The notes below the pieces were generated by a model. It made no database searches, was not told the origin of the DNA, and was given only the letters and a program-made list of their open reading frames with translations. From Zoogloeaceae bacterium (GTDB lineage: Bacteria; Pseudomonadota; Gammaproteobacteria; Burkholderiales; Rhodocyclaceae), in NCBI GenBank assembly GCA_031290955.1, contig JAISLJ010000121.1:1-9107 (forward strand): a DNA stretch of 9,107 nucleotides, in the 5' to 3' direction. Both the position numbers and the translations under genes were made by a program. Positions within the stretch are counted from its first letter, which is position 1. Each line of letters begins with the position of its first letter. Shown here in pieces: positions 1 through 6,087 of this stretch.

Positions 1-216
1 GGCCAGTCGAACAGCATCTCCTATCTGGGCACGGCCAGGGGACAACGGCTGATCGCGCGTTCGACCTGCCTGTCGCGCGGCAGAAGCATTTCGGTATTCC
101 GCGTCGAAGTGCGGGATGATCTGGGCAACTTCGTCGCGGATATGCGGGGGAACGGGTTTACCAAGGCGGCATCGCATCCGCCCGCGCAGGAGCGGATTTT
201 GAGGGATGAAAAATGA
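1..216 (+). CDS. PaaI-like hotdog-fold thioesterase, C-terminal fragment
   Basis: Frame 1 is open from the window edge to a TGA at 214-216 and gives the last 71 residues of a protein whose start lies upstream of the window. The stretch NSISYLGTARGQRLIARSTC, followed by a Ser-Arg-Gly-Arg turn and the strand residues VFRVEVRDDLGNFVADMRGNG, has the late beta-strand pattern of the 4HBT/PaaI hotdog thioesterases. In that family these strands carry the conserved 'INFL-x-A-x-G-x-RL-x-A' and 'D-x-x-G-x-x-V/I-A-x-x-x-G' features. Family members hydrolyse acyl-CoA thioesters in the cytoplasm; PaaI itself acts on phenylacetyl-CoA pathway intermediates. The catalytic Asp region is not in the window, so substrate and exact subfamily are unknown. 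About 550 bp separate it from the next gene, so it is probably the end of an unrelated transcription unit. Confidence 0.7.
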   Translation, partial: GQSNSISYLGTARGQRLIARSTCLSRGRSISVFRVEVRDDLGNFVADMRGNGFTKAASHPPAQERILRDEK

Positions 217-255
217 GCTTGTTCTCCGCGAAATGCATCCCTTGTGGTGTGATTT

Positions 256-265
256 ACTCATGAGT
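256..265. repeat. 10-bp perfect palindrome
   Basis: ACTCATGAGT is a perfect palindrome lying 40 bp after the thioesterase stop. It sits inside a looser dyad at 251-273 (GATTTAC and GTAATC arms, one bulged T). It could be an operator or a weak hairpin at the 3' end of the upstream transcript. No U-tract follows, so it is not an intrinsic terminator. A palindrome this short can occur by chance. Confidence 0.3.
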
Positions 266-482
266 CGGTAATCTGGCGCGGAATAAAAAGGCACATATAT
301 GGAATGTGTCGCTGGAGAGGGGCGGAAGAAAAGAGACGGGCGGAAGCTGGATCAGATCGGTAGTGGCGACGGCTTGCGGCTCCGGGATGATACGATGGTT
401 CTTGAGGTACTCTCCTTGCGCTGGTCAGTACGATCATCGCGTCGCGGCGCAAGAAACACGCCATCGAATGATCCCGGACTTG

Positions 483-497
483 CCAGGATTTGCCTGG
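483..497. repeat. Inverted repeat CCAGG-N5-CCTGG
   Basis: Perfect 5-bp arms (483-487 and 493-497) flank the 5-bp spacer ATTTG. It lies about 195 bp upstream of the predicted sigma-54 transcription start, a plausible distance for an upstream activator site. No specific regulator is recognised. Confidence 0.3.
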
Positions 498-522
498 TTC
501 CATGCCATGAGACAACCCAGAA

Positions 523-541
523 TGGTGCTGTGGATGCACCA
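523..541. repeat. Inverted repeat TGGTGC-N7-GCACCA next to an A-run
   Basis: Perfect 6-bp arms at 523-528 and 536-541 are separated by 7 bp, and the second arm runs into eight A residues. The half-sites resemble those of NtrC (TGCACCA/TGGTGCA), but the dyad order is reversed relative to the canonical NtrC site, so it cannot be called one. The centre is about 157 bp upstream of the predicted sigma-54 start, within the usual range for enhancer-binding-protein sites. It is not a + strand terminator because A residues, not T residues, follow the stem. Confidence 0.35.
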
Positions 542-607
542 AAAAAAACGATCAGGCCGCCCAGCCTTTTACGCGGCAATGCTGCTTATTTTATGGTTAT
601 CCATTTG

Positions 608-620
608 ATTGTAAAACAAT
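608..620. repeat. Inverted repeat ATTGT-AAA-ACAAT
   Basis: Perfect 5-bp arms flank AAA in the AT-rich part of the intergenic region. The centre is about 75 bp upstream of the predicted sigma-54 start and 55-60 bp upstream of its -24/-12 elements. It could be a regulator site or a bent-DNA/IHF-type element. No regulator is identified. Confidence 0.3.
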
Positions 621-662
621 AATTTGACTCGATCATTTTCCTTGATGCCAATTTCCGGCGGA

Positions 663-678
663 TGGCGCGATTTTTGCT
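663..678 (+). promoter_or_regulatory. Candidate sigma-54 (-24/-12) promoter
   Basis: TGGCGCG-ATTT-TTGCT matches the sigma-54 consensus TGGCACG-N4-TTGCW at all but one position. The invariant GG (664-665) and GC (676-677) are separated by exactly the required 10 bp. The predicted start is near 689, leaving an 80-nt leader before the binding-protein ATG at 767. No better sigma-70 promoter is visible close to the gene. Sigma-54 control would require an enhancer-binding activator, which is not encoded in the window. It fits a nitrogen-scavenging operon. Confidence 0.55.
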
Positions 679-754
679 TCGCTCATTGGGCAAGAATTCA
701 GGAATGACGCTCGCCGGCATTCCGCGAATCCCGAATGAAACCGGAACCCTTCGT

Positions 755-759
755 AGGAG
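755..759 (+). promoter_or_regulatory. Shine-Dalgarno AGGAG that fixes the ATG at 767 as the original start
   Basis: AGGAG lies 7 nt before ATG 767, an ideal spacing. That ATG opens a Tat-like signal peptide that is out of frame with the downstream binding protein. The later in-frame GTG at 826 has no comparable site in front of it. The original translation start is therefore 767, and the mismatch points to a frameshift rather than a different start. Confidence 0.7.
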
Positions 760-766
760 TCCATCA

Positions 767-825
767 ATGAAACGCCGTGAGATGATGAAAGCCAGCGCCG
801 CCGGCCTCGGTCTGATGATCGCCGA
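767..825 (+). other. Signal-peptide coding fragment of the binding protein, out of frame by one base
   Basis: Translation from ATG 767 gives MKRREMMKASAAGLGLMIA. This is a charged twin-arginine start (R-R-E-M-M-K, close to the Tat RRxFLK pattern) followed by a hydrophobic helix. Frame 2 then turns into unrelated residues and stops at TGA 875-877. Frame 1 resumes with VPLQVLAQG, a typical signal-peptide end with a V-L-A cleavage site. Restoring one base between 824 and 825 (for example GCC GCA GTG) would read MIAAVPLQVLAQG and join leader to mature domain. This is either a true one-base deletion or an assembly error. Confidence 0.75.
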
Positions 826-2331
826 GTGCCGCTGCAAGTCCTGGCCCAAGGCCGCGAAAGCGGCAACCTCAACGTGATCGTGCAGCCCGAGCCGCCCGGC
901 CTGATGGTCGGCATCCTGCAAAACGCCACCACGCAGCTGGTGGCCGGCAACATCTACGAAGGGCTGGTGCGTCTGGACGAAAAGCTGGATCCCCATCCGC
1001 TACTGGCGCAATCCTGGGAAATGAGCAGCGACGGCTTGAGTTACACGTTCAAGCTCAAGCCCGGAGTCAAATGGCACGACGGCAAACCTTTTTCGGCGCA
1101 AGACGTGGTGTTCTCGGTGGATGTGTTCCTGCGCAAGACCCATGTGCGCCTGCGCGGCAACATGGAGGTGGTCGAGAGCATCAGTGCGCTGGACGACCTG
1201 ACCGTGCAGTTCAAGCTGAAGCGTACCTTCGGACCGTTCCTGGCCTTGTTCGAGACCGGCTCGATGCCGATGATCCCCAAACACATCTATGAAGGCAGCG
1301 CCGATTTCCTGAACCACCCGGCCAACAACCAGCCGCTCGGTACCGGGCCGTTCAAGTTCAAGAAGTGGGTCAAGGGCAGCTACATTCACCTGGAGGCCAA
1401 CGCCGACTATCACCAACCCGGCGTCCCCACGGTGAAGAACCTTTATTTTCACGTGATCCCGGACGCCGCCGCGCGCGCCGCCGCGTTCGAGTCCGGCAAG
1501 GTCGACGTGGCGCCGGGCGGCACCGTCGAATACTTCGACGTGGAACGTCTCGCCAAGCTGCCGGGCGCCGCCGTGACGACCAAGGGCTGGGAATTCTTCG
1601 CGCCGCTGTCCTGGCTTTGGATCAACAATCGCAAAAAGCCGATGGATAACCCCAAGTTCCGCCAGGCCATCATGTACGCGCTGGATCGCGCCGCCATGGC
1701 CAAGGCCGTCTTCTACGGCTTTGCCAAGGTTGCCACCGGACCTTGCAACAGCAGCATCAAATACTACTCCGACGAAGTCACCAAGTACCCGCGCGACCTC
1801 GACAAGGCCAAGGCGCTGCTCAGGGAATCGGGCTACCAGGGCGAAACTCTGCGTCTGCTGCCGATGCCTTACGGCGAAACCTGGCAGCGCGTGGCCGAGA
1901 TCATTCGCCAGAACCTGCAACAAGCCGGCATCAAGATCGAGATGGTGGCCACGGACGTAGCCGGCTGGAATCAGCGTCTCAACGAGTGGGATTTCGACCT
2001 GTCTACTACCTACGTTTACCAATACGGCGACCCGGCGCTCGGGGTGGCGCGCAACTACATTTCCAGCCAGATCGTCAAAGGCTCGATCTTCAACAACGTC
2101 GAGGGCTATAGCAATCCCAAGGTGGACGCGCTGTTCGCCGCCGGCATGTCGGAAATCGATCCGGTCAAGCGCGGTCAAATCTACAAGGAAGCGCAAAAGC
2201 TGCTGGTCGACGAAGTGCCGGTGGCCTGGCTGCACGAACTCACATTTCCGACGCTATACCGCAAGGTCGACAACCTGGTCAGCTCCGGCACCGGTCTCAA
2301 CGACAGCCTGGCCTACGCAAAATTTCTGTGA
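826..2331 (+). CDS. ABC transporter substrate-binding protein, family 5 (DppA/OppA/NikA type), leader frameshifted
   Basis: This is the extracytoplasmic solute receptor that would deliver ligand to the permeases encoded next. The frame from GTG 826 encodes 501 residues of an SBP_bac_5 protein. Near the start are NIYEGLV (42-48) and the family signature YTFKLKPGVKWHDGKPFSA, ending near the DVVFS at 93-97. PKHIY (151-155) and GTGPFKF (172-178) follow, and a VPVAWLHE segment lies near the C-terminus. About 20 leader residues plus 501 is the usual family length of 500-540, and the mature part is undamaged. The proper start is ATG 767 with a good Shine-Dalgarno, but a one-base loss near 824-825 puts it out of frame. 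Started at GTG 826 the product would lack a signal peptide and stay in the cytoplasm, so as written the gene is probably non-functional unless the shift is a sequencing error. The ligand (dipeptide, oligopeptide, polyamine conjugate or other) cannot be read from the sequence. Confidence 0.88.
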   Translation: MPLQVLAQGRESGNLNVIVQPEPPGLMVGILQNATTQLVAGNIYEGLVRLDEKLDPHPLLAQSWEMSSDGLSYTFKLKPGVKWHDGKPFSAQDVVFSVDVFLRKTHVRLRGNMEVVESISALDDLTVQFKLKRTFGPFLALFETGSMPMIPKHIYEGSADFLNHPANNQPLGTGPFKFKKWVKGSYIHLEANADYHQPGVPTVKNLYFHVIPDAAARAAAFESGKVDVAPGGTVEYFDVERLAKLPGAAVTTKGWEFFAPLSWLWINNRKKPMDNPKFRQAIMYALDRAAMAKAVFYGFAKVATGPCNSSIKYYSDEVTKYPRDLDKAKALLRESGYQGETLRLLPMPYGETWQRVAEIIRQNLQQAGIKIEMVATDVAGWNQRLNEWDFDLSTTYVYQYGDPALGVARNYISSQIVKGSIFNNVEGYSNPKVDALFAAGMSEIDPVKRGQIYKEAQKLLVDEVPVAWLHELTFPTLYRKVDNLVSSGTGLNDSLAYAKFL

Positions 2332-2399
2332 TTTACACGCATTTCGCGGAGTGCGCGTCCGCCGGCCCGATGCGCCAAGGTTCTTCCCGGCATGACGGC

Positions 2400-2442
2400 G
2401 GAAGCGCCGACCTGACTGCCGGCGGCGGCTTGGCGCCGTTCC
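2400..2442 (+). repeat. GC-rich imperfect stem between binding-protein and permease genes
   Basis: The arms GGAA-GCGCC (2400-2408) and GGCGC-CG-TTCC (2432-2442) pair over 9 bp with a 2-nt bulge around a GC-rich loop. The stem sits in the 136-bp gap after the binding-protein stop, by far the longest gap inside this operon. Similar stem-loops after binding-protein genes are known to stabilise the upstream mRNA segment and lower permease expression. There is no U-tract, so it is not a simple terminator. Confidence 0.35.
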
Positions 2443-2467
2443 CTGCCCACCAGAATGGCCTTGCGTC

Positions 2468-3442
2468 ATGAATCGACTCCAGTTCATGTTCACCCGCATT
2501 GTGCAAGGGTTGCTTGCGCTCCTGGTGATCGTCACCATCAATTTCATGCTGGTGCGTCTGGCGCCGGGCGATCCGGCGACCGTGCTCGCGGGCGAGGCCG
2601 GCGCTTCCGACGAGCAGTACATGGCCCAACTGCGTGAACAGTTTGGCCTGGACAAGTCCCTGCCCATGCAATTGGCGCATTACCTGGGCAAAGTGCTGCG
2701 TTTCGATCTGGGCTTCTCCTATCGCCAGCAACAGCCGGTACTGGATCTCATCAGCGAGCGCCTGCCCGCCACCTTGCTGCTCACTGGCAGCGCCTTCCTG
2801 CTGTCGCTGGTCTTCGGGGTGCTACTGGGCGCCTGGGCCAGCCGCAAGGCCGGCACCTGGGTGGACAGCGCCATCACCGTGGTGGCCCTCGTTTTCTACG
2901 CCACGCCGCTGTACTGGTTGGCGATGATGGCCGTGCTGCTATTGACCGTGAAGCTCGACTGGCTGCCCGGCTTCGGTTATTTCACCGTCGGCGCGGGTTT
3001 GACCGGCTCGGCCTTGGCGTGGGACATTTTCCAGCATTTGCTGATGCCGTCGGTCACGCTGGCATTGTTCTACATGGCCGTTTATGCCCGCATGACGCGC
3101 GCCTCGATGCTGGAAGTGGCACGGATGGACTTCGTCAATACCGCGCGCGCCAAGGGCGTGCGCCCCGGCCGCATCCACCGCGCGCATATCCTGCGTAACG
3201 CGCTCCTGCCGGTCGTCACGCTGGCCGGCATCCAGGCCGGCAGCATGATCGGCGGCGCCGTGCTGACCGAGACCGTGTTCGGCTGGCCCGGCATCGGCCG
3301 CCTGATGTTCGACGCGCTGATGCAGCGCGACTACAACCTGCTGCTGGGCTGTTTCCTGTTCACCGCCGGCATGGCCATCGTATTCAACCTGATTACCGAT
3401 TTCATCTACACGCTGGTAGACCCGCGCATCCGCATGTCCTGA
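2468..3442 (+). CDS. ABC transporter permease, DppB/OppB type
   Basis: This is one of the two inner-membrane subunits forming the import channel; it pairs with the DppC-type subunit encoded next. The 324-residue product has the normal family length. It shows an N-terminal membrane helix (about 10-30), the conserved RLAPGDP (30-36) after it, a periplasmic segment, then five more hydrophobic helices from about 100 to 316. The cytoplasmic EAA loop that docks on the ATPase is visible around 219-250 (DFVNTARAKGVRP...ILRNALLP). FGWPGIGRL (271-279) and the terminal VDPRIR (317-322) are also diagnostic. The start at ATG 2468 has only a weak ribosome binding site. No better start exists nearby, and the N-terminal helix begins immediately after it. 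A 23-bp gap precedes the next permease gene, so the two are co-transcribed. Confidence 0.93.
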   Translation: MNRLQFMFTRIVQGLLALLVIVTINFMLVRLAPGDPATVLAGEAGASDEQYMAQLREQFGLDKSLPMQLAHYLGKVLRFDLGFSYRQQQPVLDLISERLPATLLLTGSAFLLSLVFGVLLGAWASRKAGTWVDSAITVVALVFYATPLYWLAMMAVLLLTVKLDWLPGFGYFTVGAGLTGSALAWDIFQHLLMPSVTLALFYMAVYARMTRASMLEVARMDFVNTARAKGVRPGRIHRAHILRNALLPVVTLAGIQAGSMIGGAVLTETVFGWPGIGRLMFDALMQRDYNLLLGCFLFTAGMAIVFNLITDFIYTLVDPRIRMS

Positions 3443-3465
3443 CCTGACCCGCACAGGAGAACCTC

Positions 3466-4305
3466 ATGAGATCGACTTTCTGGCAACGTTTCTGCCGCAA
3501 CAAAGGCTCGCTGCCGGGTTTGCTGGTGTTGCTGGCGATCGCCGTCCTGGCGCTGTTCGGACCGCTGATGACCGAATTCAGTCCCTGGGACATGGTCGCC
3601 ATGCCGTTCCTGCCGCCGATGCAGGAGGCGGCCCATCCGATGGGAACCGACACCGTGGGCCGCGATATTTTCACCGGCATCGTCCATGGCGCGCGGATGT
3701 CGCTCTTCATCGGCATCGTATCGACCGTCGTGTCGCTCCTCATCGGCGTTGGCATCGGCGCCATCGCGGGCTACTTCGGCGGCTGGATCGACGCGTTGCT
3801 GATGCGTTTTACCGAGCTGTTCCAGGCCGTGCCCAGCTTCGCGCTGGCGATCGTGCTGGTGGCCGTCTTCGAGCCCTCGGTCAATTCCATCGTCACCGCC
3901 ATCGCCGTCGTCTCGTGGCCGCCGGTGGCGCGGCTGGTGCGCGGCGAGTTCATGTCCCTGCGCCAGCGCGACTTCGTGCTGGCGGCGCTACTCTCCGGGC
4001 AATCCACTCCGCGCGTGATCCTCACGCAGATCCTGCCCAACGCGATCTCGCCGATCGTGGTGATGGCCTCGCTGATGGTGGCCAGCGCGATCCTGCTCGA
4101 ATCGAGCCTGAGCTTCCTGAGCCTGGGTGATCCCAACCAGATGAGCTGGGGTTACATGATCGGTTCGGCGCGCACGGTGATGCGTCAGGCGTGGTGGATG
4201 GCGGTGTTTCCCGGTGTCGCCATCCTGTTGACGGTACTGGCGCTGAACCTGGTCGGCGAAGGCATCAACGATGGCTTCAACAGCCGTCTGGACAAGGGCG
4301 GATGA
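3466..4305 (+). CDS. ABC transporter permease, DppC/OppC type
   Basis: This is the second inner-membrane channel subunit of the importer. It is 279 residues long, typical of the DppC family. The N-terminal cytoplasmic segment and first helix (about 16-36, OppC_N-like) are followed by the family hallmark HPMGTDTVGRDIF (57-69). Several helices come next. The EAA coupling loop around 160-192 includes RDFVLAALLSG and ILPN. LSFLSLG (215-221) and the final NLVGEGIND (261-269) also match the family. ATG 3466 is preceded by AGGAG (3455-3459) at 6-nt spacing. It lies between the DppB-type gene (23 bp upstream) and the ATPase gene (27 bp downstream), a standard operon order. Confidence 0.93.
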   Translation: MRSTFWQRFCRNKGSLPGLLVLLAIAVLALFGPLMTEFSPWDMVAMPFLPPMQEAAHPMGTDTVGRDIFTGIVHGARMSLFIGIVSTVVSLLIGVGIGAIAGYFGGWIDALLMRFTELFQAVPSFALAIVLVAVFEPSVNSIVTAIAVVSWPPVARLVRGEFMSLRQRDFVLAALLSGQSTPRVILTQILPNAISPIVVMASLMVASAILLESSLSFLSLGDPNQMSWGYMIGSARTVMRQAWWMAVFPGVAILLTVLALNLVGEGINDGFNSRLDKGG

Positions 4306-4332
4306 CCGCCGGCACGACGCGAGGACAGAGCC

Positions 4333-6087
4333 ATGAAAACGATTTCACCCCCCATTCAGCCCGCCGGGCCGGTGCTGGAAGTGCGCGGCCTGAGCGTTCG
4401 CCTGCCGCCCGGCGGCGATCGCCGGTTGGCGGTGGAGAACGTGAGTTTCAGCCTGTCGCCAGGCTTGACGCTGTGCGTGGTAGGCGAGTCGGGCTCGGGC
4501 AAATCGATAATCGCCAATACGGTGATGGGTCTGTTGCCGCGTCCGCATGTCGAGCCCGTGGCCGGAGAAGTGATCTTCGAGGGCCGCAACCTCCTGGCCC
4601 TGGATGAGGAAGCAATGCGCGAGCTGCGCGGCAGCCGCGTCGGCATGATCTTCCAGGAGCCGATGACGGCGCTCAATCCGGTGATGCGCATCGGCGAGCA
4701 ACTTGCCGAAGTAATCGACGCGCACCAGAGCGTCCCCACAGCGGAAAAGCGTGAGCGCATCCTCGCCGCGCTGGCCGACGTGGGCCTGCCCGAGCCGCGG
4801 CTCATCGTCGACAGCTATCCGTTCCGCCTCTCGGGCGGCCAGCGCCAGCGCGTAATGATCGCCTGCGCGTTGCTGCTGAAGCCGCGGTTATTGATCGCCG
4901 ACGAGCCGACCACCGCGCTGGACGTGACCACGCAGGCCCAGATACTGAAGCTGATCGCCGATCTGCAACGGCATTACGGTACCGCCGTGCTGTTCATCAC
5001 GCACGATTTCGGCGTGGTCTCGGAGATTGCCGATCACGTGGTGGTGATGCAGACCGGGCGCTGTGTCGAGGAAGGACCGGCCCGTCAGGTATTGGCGCAT
5101 CCCCGCCATGCGTATACGCAACAACTCATCTCCGCCATTCCCAAGGGCGTGGTGCGCAAGCCGCCACGGGAGCGCGATATCCACCGCGTGCTGCAAGTGC
5201 AGGATATCAACAAGACTTACCGCAACGACGGCGGTTTGTTCAGGAAAGGCCGCGTCGTGCATGCCGCCAGGAATGTCAGCTTCGAATTGCGCCGCGGCGA
5301 GACGCTGGGGGTGGTGGGCGAATCCGGTTCGGGCAAATCCACCGTCGGCAAGTGCCTGGTGGGGTTGAACGATTTCGAGTCGGGACGCATCCTCTTCAAC
5401 GGCAAGACGCTCATCCCCGGCGCGGAATTCCGGCGTATCTCGCAATGCAGGATCCAGATGGTGTTCCAGGATCCGTATGCCTCGCTGAATCCGCGCCAGC
5501 GCATCGGCGCGGCCATCGCCGCGGGGCCGATCGCGCAAGGCGTTCCCAGGGATCAGGCCATGGCTCGCGCCGTCGAGCTGCTCAAACTGGTGGGACTCGC
5601 GGAAGAAGCCGCCGAACGCTTCCCGCACGAATTCTCCGGCGGCCAGCGCCAGCGCATCGGCATCGCCCGCGCGCTGGCCATGGAACCCGAGCTGCTGGTC
5701 GCCGACGAGCCGGTCTCGGCGCTGGATGTCTCCGTCCAGGCGCAAGTGCTGAAACTGTTCGCCCAGGTACGCGAAAAGTTCCGCCTGGCGATGGTGTTCA
5801 TCACCCACGATCTGCGCGTGGCCGGCGAACTGTGCGACTACATTGCCGTCATGCACCAGGGAGCCATCGTCGAGTATGGCGACAGTAAGGAAGTGTTGCT
5901 GCGCCCCCGGCACGAATATACGCGCCGGCTTATCGACGCCATTCCGAGACTCGTGCAAAATGGCGACGACGCCCCTCATGATGCCGACCGCCTACCGTGC
6001 CTGCGAGCCGCCGGCGCGGATGTCGAAGACCTGCCCGAGCGATGCCGCGATGAAAGCCTTCTTTTCGCCCGACCAATTGCTGCATGA
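4333..6087 (+). CDS. Fused dipeptide-type ABC transporter ATPase (DppD-DppF fusion)
   Basis: This is the cytoplasmic energy-coupling subunit. A single 584-residue chain carries both nucleotide-binding domains that are separate DppD and DppF proteins in E. coli. Domain 1 shows Walker A GESGSGKS (51-58), Q-loop Q108, signature LSGGQ (166-170), Walker B ending in DE (190-191) and H-loop His224. Domain 2 shows GESGSGKS (329-336), Q379, FSGGQ (434-438), DE (458-459) and His492. After each H-loop comes the oligopeptide-ATPase C-terminal element (HPRHAYTQQLISAIP; RPRHEYTRRLIDAIP). Both sites look catalytically complete. ATG 4333 has GAGGA (4321-4325) 7 nt upstream. The last 45 or so residues after the second AIP motif are low-conservation tail, and the final 38 nt overlap the next gene in another frame. 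Such fusions are common in Proteobacteria. Confidence 0.93.
   Translation: MKTISPPIQPAGPVLEVRGLSVRLPPGGDRRLAVENVSFSLSPGLTLCVVGESGSGKSIIANTVMGLLPRPHVEPVAGEVIFEGRNLLALDEEAMRELRGSRVGMIFQEPMTALNPVMRIGEQLAEVIDAHQSVPTAEKRERILAALADVGLPEPRLIVDSYPFRLSGGQRQRVMIACALLLKPRLLIADEPTTALDVTTQAQILKLIADLQRHYGTAVLFITHDFGVVSEIADHVVVMQTGRCVEEGPARQVLAHPRHAYTQQLISAIPKGVVRKPPRERDIHRVLQVQDINKTYRNDGGLFRKGRVVHAARNVSFELRRGETLGVVGESGSGKSTVGKCLVGLNDFESGRILFNGKTLIPGAEFRRISQCRIQMVFQDPYASLNPRQRIGAAIAAGPIAQGVPRDQAMARAVELLKLVGLAEEAAERFPHEFSGGQRQRIGIARALAMEPELLVADEPVSALDVSVQAQVLKLFAQVREKFRLAMVFITHDLRVAGELCDYIAVMHQGAIVEYGDSKEVLLRPRHEYTRRLIDAIPRLVQNGDDAPHDADRLPCLRAAGADVEDLPERCRDESLLFARPIAA

Larger units (their letters stand above)
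217..766. other. Intergenic region, no credible gene; upstream regulatory region of the transport operon
   Basis: About 550 bp separate the thioesterase stop from the binding-protein start. Short ORFs exist on both strands, but none has a recognisable domain, convincing ribosome binding site or coding-like composition. From about 580 to 640 the sequence becomes clearly more AT-rich than its surroundings, as expected of a control region. It contains a 10-bp palindrome (256-265), three short inverted repeats (483-497, 523-541, 608-620) and a sigma-54-like promoter (663-678). I see no good intrinsic terminator for the upstream gene. Confidence 0.6.

Noticed and set aside
523..541. Canonical NtrC binding site
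   Set aside because: The half-sites match NtrC but in the order TGGTGC...GCACCA, the reverse of the known TGCACC...GGTGCA arrangement.
523..548. Hairpin plus A-run as an intrinsic terminator
   Set aside because: On the + strand the stem is followed by A residues, and on the - strand the U-run precedes the stem. Neither orientation gives stem then U-tract.
299..622. Overlapping short ORFs on both strands in the intergenic region
   Set aside because: They lack ribosome binding sites, recognisable motifs and coding-like composition. The region is better explained as regulatory or spacer DNA.
624..652. Possible sigma-70 promoter with TTGACT at 624-629
   Set aside because: The hexamer 17 bp downstream (GCCAAT) is a poor -10 box and none of the nearby spacings is better.
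1000..2235. 411-codon open frame on the - strand across the binding-protein gene
   Set aside because: The translation is rich in His, Val and Arg without domain motifs, and it mirrors the third-position GC bias of the + strand gene.
4888..5979. 363-codon open frame on the - strand across the ATPase gene
   Set aside because: It is a shadow of a gene with two complete ATPase motif sets; its translation has no domain.
5978..6049. Earlier start for the deacetylase at the ATG pair near 5978
   Set aside because: The extra residues are unlike family N-termini, and MKAFFSPDQLLHDP from 6050 matches the expected beginning.
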